Source: Nocardioides sp. SYSU D00038
GTDB taxonomy: Bacteria > Actinomycetota > Actinomycetes > Propionibacteriales > Nocardioidaceae
Direction: 5' to 3'
NCBI RefSeq assembly: GCF_016924665.1
Contig: NZ_JAFFJT010000005.1
Coordinates: forward strand, 1-64,000
DNA: 64,000 bases
Below, piece by piece: positions 1-8,967 of this stretch. The translations under genes were made by a program, and so were the position numbers. Each line of letters begins with the position of its first letter. Positions within the stretch are counted from its first letter, which is position 1. Below the pieces are notes generated by a model. That model saw only the letters and a program-made list of their open reading frames with translations. It did no database searches and was not told the DNA's origin.

Positions 1-78
1 CGGGGGGCCCCACCGCCCCCCGGGCCCCCCCCCCCCCCCCCCCCCCCGCCCCCCCCCCCCCCCCGCGCGCCCCCCCCG
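1..78. repeat. poly-C/low-complexity tract at window edge
   Basis: The first 78 bases are almost only C and G, with long C runs broken by a few G and one A. The tract ends about 12 bases before the stop codon of the LCP gene, which reads toward it. It could be a true homopolymeric tract behind the gene or a sequencing/assembly artefact at a contig edge. Nothing coding is visible in it. Confidence 0.7.
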
Positions 79-90
79 ACCCGGCGTCGT

Positions 91-1038
91 TCAGCAGCCG
101 CCCTCGAGGGTGGCGTCGTCGCGCGCCCGGTCACCGAGCCGCCGGATCCGGGCGACGTCCGGGATCACCACGCTCGCCCCGCCGACGTTGCCGATGCCGC
201 CCTCGACCAGGCAGGTGGTGATCCGTCCCGGGCGCACCGCCGCGACGGCCCGGGCCAGGCGGTAGACCTCGGTGGGCGAGGCGTCGGTGGCCATGTTCTT
301 GAGCGCGCTGAGCACGCCCCGCTCGATGAAGCCGCGCTGCCGGGCCCGGTCGGCGACCTGTCGCTGGATGCCGCGCAGGGTGCGCTGCTGGTTGAGCGAC
401 CGGTCGAAGTCGCCGCGCGGCAGGTTGTAGCGGATCCGCGAGAAGGCCAGGGCGTCGTAGCCGCCGAGGTGGAGGCGGCCGGCCCGGAAGCCCTTGGGCT
501 TGATGGAGTCGTCGTGGAAGCGGCGGGGGTTGTGCACGGTCACGCCGCCGATCGCGTTGATCATCTCCTCGAACTTCTCGAACCGGGTCACGAACACGTA
601 GTGCGGCCGGATACCGACGAGATCGCCCACCGCGCGCGCCAGCACCTGCGGCCCGCCGAAGAAGAGCGCCGCGTTGATCTTGTCGGAGCCGTGGCCGGGG
701 ATCGGCACGTAGGAGTCGCGCGGGATCGCGAAGCCGGTGGCGGCGCCGGTGCGGGTGTTGATGCCGACCAGCTGGAGCGCGTCGCCGCGGGTCTCGGTCA
801 TCAGCTGACCCGGGCGCGCGTCGGAGCCCACCGCGAGGATCCAGACGACGTCGCGCGGTGCATCGACGCCCTGGGCGCGCGGCACCTTGACCAGAGCCAT
901 GTCGGTGGGGGCCACCGTGGAGTCGGGGACCACCAGCGCCGAGACGGCGAGCACGCCGCCGAGCAGGGTCGTGGACAGCAGCCTCGCGAGCCGGCCGCGC
1001 CGGCGGCGAGGACGGTGCTGGTGGGCGGTGCGGGTCAT
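91..1038 (-). CDS. LytR-CpsA-Psr (LCP) family protein
   Basis: A 315-residue protein of the LCP family, enzymes that attach glycopolymers (arabinogalactan, teichoic or capsular chains) to peptidoglycan on the outside of the membrane. An Arg-rich N-terminus is followed by one hydrophobic segment at about residues 20-40, a signal anchor. The LCP core follows in order: the RGDALQLVGI strand, AIPRDSYVPIPG, DKINAALFFGGP, the VFVTRFEKFEEMINAIGGV stretch and the LGGYDALAFSRIR...GDFDR segment with the conserved arginines. The ATG overlaps the stop of the upstream lipoprotein gene (bases 1035-1038), so the two are translationally coupled. The family is clear; the glycopolymer it transfers cannot be told from sequence. 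Confidence 0.9.
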   Translation of the reverse strand: MTRTAHQHRPRRRRGRLARLLSTTLLGGVLAVSALVVPDSTVAPTDMALVKVPRAQGVDAPRDVVWILAVGSDARPGQLMTETRGDALQLVGINTRTGAATGFAIPRDSYVPIPGHGSDKINAALFFGGPQVLARAVGDLVGIRPHYVFVTRFEKFEEMINAIGGVTVHNPRRFHDDSIKPKGFRAGRLHLGGYDALAFSRIRYNLPRGDFDRSLNQQRTLRGIQRQVADRARQRGFIERGVLSALKNMATDASPTEVYRLARAVAAVRPGRITTCLVEGGIGNVGGASVVIPDVARIRRLGDRARDDATLEGGC

Positions 1039-1649
1039 GCCGAGGCCCCCTTGGTGACGTCGAAGCCGAAGATCCGCCAGCGACCGCGCTCCTTGGTGAG
1101 GAACAGCGAGCCGGCGACGCGCTCGTTGCGCTCGGTCGCGCCGGCGGTGTCGTAGCGCAGCACGAAGACCGCGGTGACCCCGACCGGGCGGCCGTCGAGG
1201 GCGAGCACGTCGAGCCGCAGCTCGCGCTTGGTGGGGGTGACCCCCTGGAGCTCGGCGCCCGTGGCGGCGTTGGTCATCAGGTCCTGCTGGCGCCGTGCCT
1301 CCCGGCGGGCGCCGCTGGTGAAGCCGGGGAACGCCTGCTCGAAGTCGGTGCGGGGGTAGGCGCCGAGGTAGGCGGCGTCCCACCAGCGGTCCACGAGCGC
1401 GGTCAGCTGGTCCTTGAGCGGCTGACGCCCGGCCGGGCGCAGCCGCCCGGAGACCTTGCCGATCGTGGTGCGGGTGGCGAGCTCGCCCGCCGCCTCGGGG
1501 GCCGCGGACCGCGACGGCCCGGCGTCGGGCTCGTCGTCCCCGGTGCAGCCGCCGAGCAGGGTCGCCAGCAGGGTCGCGAGCAGCGCCGCGGTGACCACCG
1601 CCGGGCCCCGCGCCGAGGCGCTCCGGGGTCGTCGTCGGGCCGTGTGCAT
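1035..1649 (-). CDS. putative lipoprotein, cotranscribed with LCP gene
   Basis: A 204-residue secreted protein. After an Arg-rich start and a hydrophobic stretch there is a lipobox, LLGGC, with the acceptor cysteine near residue 35, followed by an Asp/Pro/Ser-rich linker. The remaining ~150 residues form a small domain with a Trp-rich motif (RWWDAAYLGAYP) and a C-terminal beta region (GRWRIFGFDV). I do not recognise a named family; the fold resembles small NTF2-like or accessory lipoproteins by eye only. The stop overlaps the ATG of the LCP gene, which suggests it assists cell-wall glycopolymer attachment. Divergent from kgd. Confidence 0.75.
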   Translation of the reverse strand: MHTARRRPRSASARGPAVVTAALLATLLATLLGGCTGDDEPDAGPSRSAAPEAAGELATRTTIGKVSGRLRPAGRQPLKDQLTALVDRWWDAAYLGAYPRTDFEQAFPGFTSGARREARRQQDLMTNAATGAELQGVTPTKRELRLDVLALDGRPVGVTAVFVLRYDTAGATERNERVAGSLFLTKERGRWRIFGFDVTKGASA

Positions 1650-1813
1650 GGGTGTGGACCTCCCCTTGTCCGTGGGTCACGGGCGCGCGTCGCTGTGGCC
1701 CTCACTACACCTTGCCCGAAAGCCGACCCTCACCCCTGCATTTGCTGGACCGGGGGACTAGCCTTGACCACTGGAACCCCACCCGAGCGCACTTCCGGAA
1801 GAGGCAGCACGTC

Positions 1814-4800
1814 GTGACGCAGTCGTCAGACACCCCTCAGTCATCCACCGCGGTCCCGGAGGACTTCGGCGCCAACGAGTGGCTGGTCGAGGAGATGCGC
1901 GACCAGTACGACGCCGACCCCGCGAGCGTCGACCCCTCGTGGGCCGCCTACTTCGGCAACGGCTCGGCCAACGGCAGCGCCGGCACCGGTGGGGGCGCGA
2001 GCGGCTCGGAGACCAACGGCGCCGCGCCGCGCTCGGCAGCGCCCGCCGCCACCGCGCAGCCCAAGAGCGACGCGAAGGCCCGGCCCGACCAGAAGACCGA
2101 GGCGAAGCCCGCCGACGCGAAGACCGAGCAGAAGACCGAGGAGAAGGCCGAGGAGAAGGCCGAGCAGAAGGCCGGCGCGAAGACCGAGGCCCTCGCGACC
2201 CCCGGCGGCGGCACCCCGACGCCGGTGGCCAAGCCCCGCCCGGCGGCCAAGGCCGCCGAGCCGGCGAAGGGCACCACCAACCCGATGCCCAAGGAGTCGC
2301 GCCCGCCCGCCCCTGCCGCGGCGAGCGACGAGCCGACGTACACCGTGCTGCGCGGCGCCCCCGCGCGCACCGCCCAGAACATGGACTTGTCGCTGACCGT
2401 CCCCACCGCCACCTCGGTGCGCTCGGTGCCGGTGAAGCTGCTGTGGGACAACCGCACCGTCATCAACAACCACCTCGCCCGCGCCCGCGGCGGCAAGGTC
2501 TCCTTCACCCACCTGATCGGCTACGCGCTGGTCAAGGCGGTCAAGGCGATGCCGGAGATGAACGTCGGGTTCGACGTCGTCGACGGCAAGCCCAACCTGA
2601 TCACGCCGGCCCACATCAACCTCGGCCTGGCCATCGACGTCCCCAAGCCCGACGGGTCGCGCCAGCTGCTCGTCCCGGCGATCAAGGCCGCCGAGACGAT
2701 GGACTTCGCCGGGTTCTGGACGGCCTACGAGGAGGTCGTCCGCAAGGCCCGCGACAACAAGCTGACGGTCGACGACTTCAAGGGCACCTCGATCTCGCTG
2801 ACCAACCCCGGCGGCATCGGCACCAGCCACTCGGTCCCGCGCCTGATGAAGGGGCAGGGCGCGATCGTCGGCGTCGGCGCGATGGAGTACCCGCCGGAGT
2901 GGCAGGGCGCGTCGGAGGACGCCATCGCCCGCAACGCCATCAGCAAGGTGATGACCCTCACCTCGACCTACGACCACCGGGTCATCCAGGGCGCCCAGTC
3001 GGGCGAGTTCCTCAAGCGCATCCACGGGCTGCTGCTCGGCGAGGAGGACTTCTACGACGAGATCTTCCGCTCGCTGCGGATCCCCTACGAGCCGATCCGG
3101 TGGTCCAACGACATCTCGACGTCCCACGACGACGAGATCAGCAAGCAGGCCCGGATCCTCGAGCTGATCCACGCCTACCGGGTGCGCGGCCACATGATGG
3201 CCGACACCGACCCGCTGGAGTACCGCCAGCGCAGCCACCCCGACCTCGAGATCGAGTCGCACGGCCTCACGCTGTGGGACCTCGACCGCGAGTTCGCCAC
3301 CGGCTCGTTCGGCGGCGAGGGCCGGCGGTTCATGAAGCTGCGCCAGATCCTCGGCATCCTGCGCGACTCCTACTGCCGCACCACCGGCATCGAGTACATG
3401 CACATCATGGACCCCGAGCAGCGCCGCTGGATCCAGGAGCGCGTCGAGCAGCCGCACACCAAGCCGCCCCGCGAGGAGCAGCTGCGGATCCTGCTCAAGC
3501 TCAACCAGGCCGAGGCGTTCGAGACGTTCCTGCAGACGAAGTTCGTCGGGCAGAAGCGGTTCAGCCTCGAGGGCGGCGAGACCACCATCCCGGTGATCGA
3601 CGAGATCTGCGAGGCCGCGGCCGAGGTCGGGCTCGACGAGGTCACGATGGGCATGGCCCACCGCGGGCGCCTCAACGTGCTGGCCAACATCGTCGGCAAG
3701 AAGTACTCCCAGATCTTCCGCGAGTTCGAGGGCAACATCGACCCGCGCACGGTCCAGGGGTCCGGCGACGTGAAGTACCACCTCGGCGCCGAGGGCGAGT
3801 TCGTCGCCGGCTCCGGCGACACCATCAAGGTGTCGGTGGCCGCCAACCCCTCGCACCTCGAGGCCGTCGACCCGGTGCTCGAGGGCATCGCCCGGGCCAA
3901 GCAGGACGTGCTCGACCAGGGCGCCGCGTACCCCGTGCTGCCGCTGCTCGTCCACGGCGACGCCGCCTTCGCGGGGCAGGGCGTCGTGGCCGAGACGCTC
4001 AACCTGAGCCAGCTGCGCGGCTACCGCACCGGCGGCACCATCCACGTGGTCGTCAACAACCAGGTGGGCTTCACCACGTCCCCCGGCTCGTCGCGCTCGT
4101 CGCTCTACTGCACCGACGTGGCCCGGATGGTCCAGGCGCCGATCTTCCACGTCAACGGCGACGACCCCGAGGCCTGCATCCGGGTCGCCCGGCTCGCCTT
4201 CGAGTACCGCCAGGCGTTCAACAAGGACGTCGTCATCGACCTGGTCTGCTACCGCCGGCGCGGGCACAACGAGGGCGACGACCCGTCGTACACCCAGCCG
4301 CTGATGTACGACCTCATCGAGCAGAAGCGCTCGGTGCGCAAGCTCTACACCGAGTCGCTGATCGGTCGTGGCGACATCACGATCGAGGAGGCCGAGCAGG
4401 TGCTGCGCGACTACCAGCAGCAGCTGGAGCGCGTCTTCACCGAGGTGCGCGACGCCTCGACCCAGCCCTCGGAGTGGACGACGGTCCCCGACTACCCCGA
4501 CAAGCCCGCCGGCGAGACCCAGACCTCGGTCTCGCCCGAGGTGCTCAAGCGGATCGCCGACGCCTACGTCACGCCGCCCGACGGGTTCACCGTGCACCCC
4601 AAGGTGATGCCGCAGCTGCAGCGCCGGGCCACCGCGATCACCGACGGCCCGATCGACTGGGGCACCGGCGAGATCCTCGCCTTCGGCTCGCTGCTGATGG
4701 ACGGCCGCCCGGTGCGCCTGGCCGGCCAGGACTCCCGTCGCGGCACCTTCGTGTCCCGCTTCGGCACCATCATCGACCGGGTCAACGCCGACGAGTGGAC

Positions 4801-5671
4801 GCCGCTGTCGTCGCTCACCGAGGACCAGGCGAAGTTCTACATCTACGACTCGCTGCTCTCCGAGTACGCCGCGCTCGGCTTCGAGTACGGCTACTCCGTG
4901 GCCCGGCCCGAGGCGCTGGTGCTGTGGGAGGCGCAGTTCGGCGACTTCGTCAACGGCGCCCAGACGGTGATCGACGAGTTCATCACCTCCGGCGAGACCA
5001 AGTGGCGCCAGCAGTCCGGCGTCGTGCTGCTGCTCCCCCACGGCTACGAGGGCCAGGGTCCCGATCACTCCTCCGCCCGGATCGAGCGGTTCATGACCAT
5101 GGCGGCCGACGACGCCTTCACCGTGGCCCAGCCGTCGACCCCCGCGTCGTACTTCCACCTGCTGCGCTCGCACTCGCTCGGCGAGGAGCACCGCCCGCTC
5201 ATCGTGTTCACGCCGAAGTCGATGCTCAAGCGCAAGGAGGCCGCCTCGCAGCCCAGCGACTTCACCTCGGGCACGTTCCGGCCGTTCCTCAGCGACGCCG
5301 GCGCCGACCCCGAGAAGGTCGACACGCTGCTGGTCTGCTCGGGCCGGATCACCTGGGACCTGATGGTGGAGCGCGCCAAGCGCGAGGACGCCGAGCGGTT
5401 CGCGATCGCGCGGGTCGAGCAGCTCTACCCGGCCCCGCTGGACGACATCCGTGCCGAGATCGCCCGCTACCCGCACCTCAAGGCGCTGCGCTGGGTGCAG
5501 GACGAGCCGGCGAACATGGGCCCCTGGCCGCACTACGCGCTGAACGTGTGGCCCGAGGTCGACGCCCAGGTGCAGCCGGTCACCCGCGCCGCGTCGTCGT
5601 CCCCGTCGGTCGGCACGGTCAAGCGGCACCAGGCCGAGCAGAAGGACCTGGTCGGCAAGGCCTTCTCGTAG
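1814..5671 (+). CDS. kgd: multifunctional 2-oxoglutarate decarboxylase/dehydrogenase Kgd
   Basis: A 1285-residue TCA-cycle enzyme joining the E1 (thiamine-diphosphate 2-oxoglutarate decarboxylase) and E2 succinyltransferase activities in one chain, as in mycobacteria and corynebacteria. The N-terminal ~45 residues (FGANEWLVEEMRDQY) match the E1 peripheral helix. A Lys/Glu/Ala-rich linker spans about residues 90-170 and there is no lipoyl domain. The E2 catalytic domain ends near residue 388 in DHRVIQG, the active-site histidine motif. E1 follows, with the thiamine-binding GDAAFAGQG...NNQVGFTT region at about 715-755. The GTG at 1814 is chosen because the protein then begins TQSSDTPQ like its relatives and has GGAAGAGG about ten bases upstream. 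Confidence 0.96.
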   Translation: MTQSSDTPQSSTAVPEDFGANEWLVEEMRDQYDADPASVDPSWAAYFGNGSANGSAGTGGGASGSETNGAAPRSAAPAATAQPKSDAKARPDQKTEAKPADAKTEQKTEEKAEEKAEQKAGAKTEALATPGGGTPTPVAKPRPAAKAAEPAKGTTNPMPKESRPPAPAAASDEPTYTVLRGAPARTAQNMDLSLTVPTATSVRSVPVKLLWDNRTVINNHLARARGGKVSFTHLIGYALVKAVKAMPEMNVGFDVVDGKPNLITPAHINLGLAIDVPKPDGSRQLLVPAIKAAETMDFAGFWTAYEEVVRKARDNKLTVDDFKGTSISLTNPGGIGTSHSVPRLMKGQGAIVGVGAMEYPPEWQGASEDAIARNAISKVMTLTSTYDHRVIQGAQSGEFLKRIHGLLLGEEDFYDEIFRSLRIPYEPIRWSNDISTSHDDEISKQARILELIHAYRVRGHMMADTDPLEYRQRSHPDLEIESHGLTLWDLDREFATGSFGGEGRRFMKLRQILGILRDSYCRTTGIEYMHIMDPEQRRWIQERVEQPHTKPPREEQLRILLKLNQAEAFETFLQTKFVGQKRFSLEGGETTIPVIDEICEAAAEVGLDEVTMGMAHRGRLNVLANIVGKKYSQIFREFEGNIDPRTVQGSGDVKYHLGAEGEFVAGSGDTIKVSVAANPSHLEAVDPVLEGIARAKQDVLDQGAAYPVLPLLVHGDAAFAGQGVVAETLNLSQLRGYRTGGTIHVVVNNQVGFTTSPGSSRSSLYCTDVARMVQAPIFHVNGDDPEACIRVARLAFEYRQAFNKDVVIDLVCYRRRGHNEGDDPSYTQPLMYDLIEQKRSVRKLYTESLIGRGDITIEEAEQVLRDYQQQLERVFTEVRDASTQPSEWTTVPDYPDKPAGETQTSVSPEVLKRIADAYVTPPDGFTVHPKVMPQLQRRATAITDGPIDWGTGEILAFGSLLMDGRPVRLAGQDSRRGTFVSRFGTIIDRVNADEWTPLSSLTEDQAKFYIYDSLLSEYAALGFEYGYSVARPEALVLWEAQFGDFVNGAQTVIDEFITSGETKWRQQSGVVLLLPHGYEGQGPDHSSARIERFMTMAADDAFTVAQPSTPASYFHLLRSHSLGEEHRPLIVFTPKSMLKRKEAASQPSDFTSGTFRPFLSDAGADPEKVDTLLVCSGRITWDLMVERAKREDAERFAIARVEQLYPAPLDDIRAEIARYPHLKALRWVQDEPANMGPWPHYALNVWPEVDAQVQPVTRAASSSPSVGTVKRHQAEQKDLVGKAFS

Positions 5672-5674
5672 GCC

Positions 5675-5851
5675 ATGTACTTCACCGACCGCGGCATCGA
5701 GGAGCTCCAGCAGCGCCGGGGTGACGACGAGGTCACCCTGGCCTGGGTCGCCGACCAGCTCCAGGCGTTCGTCGACGTCCACCCCGACTTCGAGACCCCC
5801 ATCGAGCGGTTCGCCACCTGGCTCGCCCGCCTCGACGACCCCGAGGACTAA
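5675..5851 (+). CDS. small DUF6104-type protein downstream of kgd
   Basis: A 58-residue acidic protein beginning MYFTDRGIEELQQRRGDDEV and ending LARLDDPED. It starts three bases after the kgd stop codon, so it is almost certainly cotranscribed. I recognise it as the short DUF6104 family, which in many actinobacteria sits directly behind kgd. No catalytic motif is visible; it is probably a single helical domain. A role in modulating Kgd or the E1-E2-E3 assembly is only an inference from position. Confidence 0.85.
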   Translation: MYFTDRGIEELQQRRGDDEVTLAWVADQLQAFVDVHPDFETPIERFATWLARLDDPED

Positions 5852-5852
5852 C

Positions 5853-5982
5853 CGCTGGTTGAGGAAGTTGCGCTGGCAACTGTCTCGAAACCCCCGCACC
5901 CGAAAGCCCTCCCGTCCCCACCGGAGGGCTCTTGCCGGCCACCGGGTTTCGAGACAGGCGTTGCACGCCGTCCTCAACCACC
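5853..5982. repeat. 130-bp element with inverted-repeat ends (R1 family)
   Basis: The left end reads CGCTGGTTGAGGAAGT and continues to GTCTCGAAACCC; the right end is its approximate reverse complement, GGGTTTCGAGACAGG...CCTCAACCAC. The interior holds CCGGAGGGCTCT, which is shared with the copy at 45441-45574. A nested short palindrome (TTGCGCTGGCAA) lies inside the left arm. The element lies between convergent genes, supplies the stop codon of the TetR gene and could act as a transcription terminator for both. Confidence 0.85.
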
Positions 5983-6582
5983 AGGGATGCCGACCGCCTC
6001 GAACGCCGCCTCGACGTGCGGGGCGAGCGGGCCGGCGGGGGCCTGGAGCCAGGCGGCGAAGGCGGTGCGCCAGACGGCGACCGCGGTCGCGGCGGCCACG
6101 GTGGCGCGGAGGTCGGGGGCGCGGAGGCCGCGGCGGGCGGCCAGCCCGCCGGCGAGTGCGGACTCCCAGGCGGTGATCGTGTCGGCGGTGCGACCCCGCA
6201 GCGCGGCCGACGTGCGTACGGCGCGGGCCCGCTGCCGCACCCGCGACCGCTCGCCCTCGAACTCCGTCGCCATCGCGGCCAGGGCGCTCGCCGCGGCGGG
6301 CAGGTCGTCGAGGCCGGACGGCGCCGCGGCGACGAGGTCGGTCAGGCGGGTGCGGCGCTCCTGCCACCCCATGTCGAGCACCTCGTCCTTGGCGGCGAAG
6401 TAGCGGAAGAACGTGCGCGGCGAGACCCCGGCCTCGGCGGCGATCGCCTCGACCGTGGTCGCGTCGTAGCCGTCGCGGGCGAAGAGCCGCAGCGCGGCGT
6501 CCTCGAGCGACCGGCGGGTCGACCGCTTGTGGCGCTCGCGCAGCCCGACCGCACCGCTCGACCGCCCAGGTTGCTCAGTCAC
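5974..6582 (-). CDS. TetR-family transcriptional regulator
   Basis: A 202-residue repressor-type protein. The N-terminal helix-turn-helix covers residues 15-65: RSLEDAALRLFARDGYDATTV...AAEAGVSPRTFFRYFAAKDEV, a textbook TetR_N sequence. The C-terminal ligand-binding half is Ala/Arg-rich helices and predicts no ligand. It starts at GTG 6582, 8 bases inside the end of the upstream sulfatase gene, so the two form one unit and the sulfatase operon is its likely target. Its last codons and stop lie in the inverted-repeat element, so the tail may have been altered by that insertion. Confidence 0.9.
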   Translation of the reverse strand: MTEQPGRSSGAVGLRERHKRSTRRSLEDAALRLFARDGYDATTVEAIAAEAGVSPRTFFRYFAAKDEVLDMGWQERRTRLTDLVAAAPSGLDDLPAAASALAAMATEFEGERSRVRQRARAVRTSAALRGRTADTITAWESALAGGLAARRGLRAPDLRATVAAATAVAVWRTAFAAWLQAPAGPLAPHVEAAFEAVGIPGG

Positions 6583-8890
6583 CGGCCACCGCCGCCCGCA
6601 CCCGCGCGGCCCGCTCGGCGTCGTCCTCCGGGCGGCCGCTGCGCAGCACCACCCGGCGCAGCTCGCCGGTGAACTCGAACGGCGGGGTGTAGTCGGTCGA
6701 GACGGCGAGCCCCCGGTCGCGACCCACCAGCAGACCGGCGCCCGACGAGGACAGGTTGGGCAGGAACATCAGCCCCGGCACCGGCTCGTCGGCCACCACC
6801 GATCCGTCGACGCGGAGCTCCGCGCGGGCGGGCCGCTCGCGCCCGGCGGGCCGGTAGACGAGCTCGACGACGTGCTCCCCCGGCGGCACGGCGTCGGGGG
6901 CGGCGACCCGCGTCGTCGCGTCGAGCAGCGCGAACGTCGCGACCGGGCGGCCCGCGAGCAGGTGCAGCCCCCACCCGCCGTGCCGGTCGCCGAGCGCCAC
7001 CACGACCCCCTCCGCCCCCGACTCGGGCACCGCGAACTCCGCCCGCAGCACGAACCCACCACCGGTCGGCGGCAGCTGCGGCTCCTGCACCGGTCCCCCG
7101 CCGGGCGCGTAGACGCCCTCGGCGGGCGGTGGGAACTCGCCGGGGTGGAGGTGGGCCATCGACTGGGGGAACTCGAAGAGCGGCAGCACCTGGTTGCGGC
7201 CCGCCTCGGCCCACCACAGCCCCTCGAGCCGGCGTACGACGTCGGGGTGGTCGGCCGCGACGTCGGTGCTCTCGGAGAAGTCCGCGCGCAGGTCGAAGAG
7301 CGACCACCGGTCGGTGGCGTGGTCGTGGCTGCCCTCGAGGTGGTCGCGCTCGCCGAACTGGTTGGCGACGTGGTCGGTGACGGCCTTCCAGCCCTCGGCG
7401 TAGACGCCGCGCGAGCCCATCATCTCGAAGTACTGCAGGTGCCGGTGCTCGGCGGCACCGCCGTCGCCGATGCTGGCGAGGAACGACGTCCCGTCGACCG
7501 GCTGCTGGCTCACGCCGTCGACGGTCGCGGGCACCGGCACACCGGCCGCCTCGAGCACGGTCGGGAACAGGTCGACGACGTGGGTGAACTGGTCGCGCAC
7601 CGCTCCGGGGTCGGTGACCCGGCTCGGCCAGCGCAGCACCAGCGGCGTGCGCACCCCGCCGAGCCACGCGTAGCGCTTCCACAACCGTAGCGGGGTGTTG
7701 CCGGCCCAGGCCCAACCCCACGGGTAGTGGTTGAACGTGTCGTGGCCGCCGAGGGCGTCGACCGACCCGAGCGCGGTCTGCTCGTCCTCGTGGAGACCGA
7801 GCCAGCCGGCGGCCTCGTTGAGGGTGCCGGTGGGGCCGCCCTCGGCGCTGGCGCCGTTGTCGGAGAGCACCATCACCAGCGTGTCGTCGGTCAGGCCGCG
7901 CTCGTCGAGGAAGTCGAGCAGCCGCCCGAGGTGGTGGTCGGTGTGGGCGAGGAAGCCGGCGAAGACCTCCATGTAGCGGGCGTAGAGCCGGCGCTGCTCG
8001 GGGCCGAGGTCGTCCCACGCCGGCACCCACGACGGCCGCGGCGTGAGCACCGTGCCGGCCGGGACGACGCCCGCCGCCACCTGGCGGGCGAAGACCTCCT
8101 CGCGGTACGCCTCCCAGCCGTGGTCGAAGCGGCCCCGGTAGGGCTCGACCCACTCCGCGGCGACCTGGTGCGGTGCGTGCGCGGCACCGGTGGCGAGGTA
8201 GCAGAAGAACGGCTTGCGCGACTCGGCCTGCTGCTGGTCCTGGATCATCCGGATCGCCTGGTCGACCAGGTCCTCGGTGAGGTGGTAGCCCTCCTCGGGG
8301 GTGGCGGGCGGGTCGACGTGGGTGTTGTCGCGCACCAGCTCCGGTGACCACTGGCTGGTCTCGGCGCCGAGGAAGCCGTAGAAGCGCTCGAAGCCCAGGC
8401 CCAGCGGCCAGCGCTCGAACGGCCCGGCCGAGGAGTACTCCGTGCGGGGCGTGAGGTGCCACTTGCCGACGGCCATGGTGTTGTAGCCGGACTCGCGCAG
8501 GAGCCGGGCGACCGACGCCGCCGAGCGCGGGATCCGCCCGGTGTAGCCCGGGAACCCCATCGCGGCCTCCTGGGTGACCCCCATCCCCACGGCGTGGTGG
8601 TTGCGCCCCGTGAGCAGCGCGGCGCGGGTGGAGGAGCAGACCGAGGTGACGTGGAAGCGCTGGTAACGCAGCCCCTCGGCAGCCAGCGCGTCGATCCGCG
8701 GGGTGTCGATGCCGGCGCCGAAGCAGCCGAGCTGGGCGAAGCCGACGTCGTCGAGCACGACCACCAGCACGTTGGGCGCGTCGGGCCCGGGACGGCCGTA
8801 GCCGACCGCTCGACCCGCGGAGCCGGCGACCCGGTCGGTGATCCGCTGGGGCGGTGGCAGGTGGTCGGCCGACGCGGGCACGAAGTCCAT
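6575..8890 (-). CDS. arylsulfatase-type hydrolase
   Basis: A 771-residue sulfatase of the alkaline phosphatase superfamily, hydrolysing sulfate esters. The N-terminal core has NVLVVVLDDVGFAQLG (metal aspartates at residues 47-48), then the maturation motif CSSTRAALLTGR with the cysteine at residue 85. Later come GKWHLTP, HAPHQ and VLSDNGAS, which supply further metal and sulfate ligands. The C-terminal ~170 residues form a beta-rich extension common in large actinobacterial sulfatases. The motif has Ser where formylglycine-generating enzyme substrates normally have Pro (C-x-P-x-R), which is odd. No signal peptide is seen, so the enzyme is probably cytoplasmic. It overlaps the TetR gene behind it. 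Confidence 0.92.
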   Translation of the reverse strand: MDFVPASADHLPPPQRITDRVAGSAGRAVGYGRPGPDAPNVLVVVLDDVGFAQLGCFGAGIDTPRIDALAAEGLRYQRFHVTSVCSSTRAALLTGRNHHAVGMGVTQEAAMGFPGYTGRIPRSAASVARLLRESGYNTMAVGKWHLTPRTEYSSAGPFERWPLGLGFERFYGFLGAETSQWSPELVRDNTHVDPPATPEEGYHLTEDLVDQAIRMIQDQQQAESRKPFFCYLATGAAHAPHQVAAEWVEPYRGRFDHGWEAYREEVFARQVAAGVVPAGTVLTPRPSWVPAWDDLGPEQRRLYARYMEVFAGFLAHTDHHLGRLLDFLDERGLTDDTLVMVLSDNGASAEGGPTGTLNEAAGWLGLHEDEQTALGSVDALGGHDTFNHYPWGWAWAGNTPLRLWKRYAWLGGVRTPLVLRWPSRVTDPGAVRDQFTHVVDLFPTVLEAAGVPVPATVDGVSQQPVDGTSFLASIGDGGAAEHRHLQYFEMMGSRGVYAEGWKAVTDHVANQFGERDHLEGSHDHATDRWSLFDLRADFSESTDVAADHPDVVRRLEGLWWAEAGRNQVLPLFEFPQSMAHLHPGEFPPPAEGVYAPGGGPVQEPQLPPTGGGFVLRAEFAVPESGAEGVVVALGDRHGGWGLHLLAGRPVATFALLDATTRVAAPDAVPPGEHVVELVYRPAGRERPARAELRVDGSVVADEPVPGLMFLPNLSSSGAGLLVGRDRGLAVSTDYTPPFEFTGELRRVVLRSGRPEDDAERAARVRAAVAGD

Positions 8891-8930
8891 GCCAGGACCC
8901 TAGGGCGGATCTCCCCGAAGTGACAGTGCG

Positions 8931-8960
8931 TTGACAGTTGACATCGCGGTGCCACACGAT
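8931..8960 (+). promoter_or_regulatory. putative sigma-70 promoter for the MFS gene
   Basis: TTGACA at 8931-8936 is followed after 18 bases by CACGAT (8955-8960), which keeps the two most conserved -10 bases. The expected start is at or next to the ATG at 8968, giving a leaderless mRNA. The region also separates the gene from the divergent sulfatase operon. Confidence 0.4.
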
Positions 8961-8967
8961 CGCCGAC

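Noticed and set aside
1841-6367. A 1508-codon minus-strand open frame opposite kgd
   Set aside because: Composition-driven shadow: in 70% GC DNA the antisense frame of a long gene often stays open. The product is low-complexity Arg/Gly/Leu and kgd is certain on the other strand.
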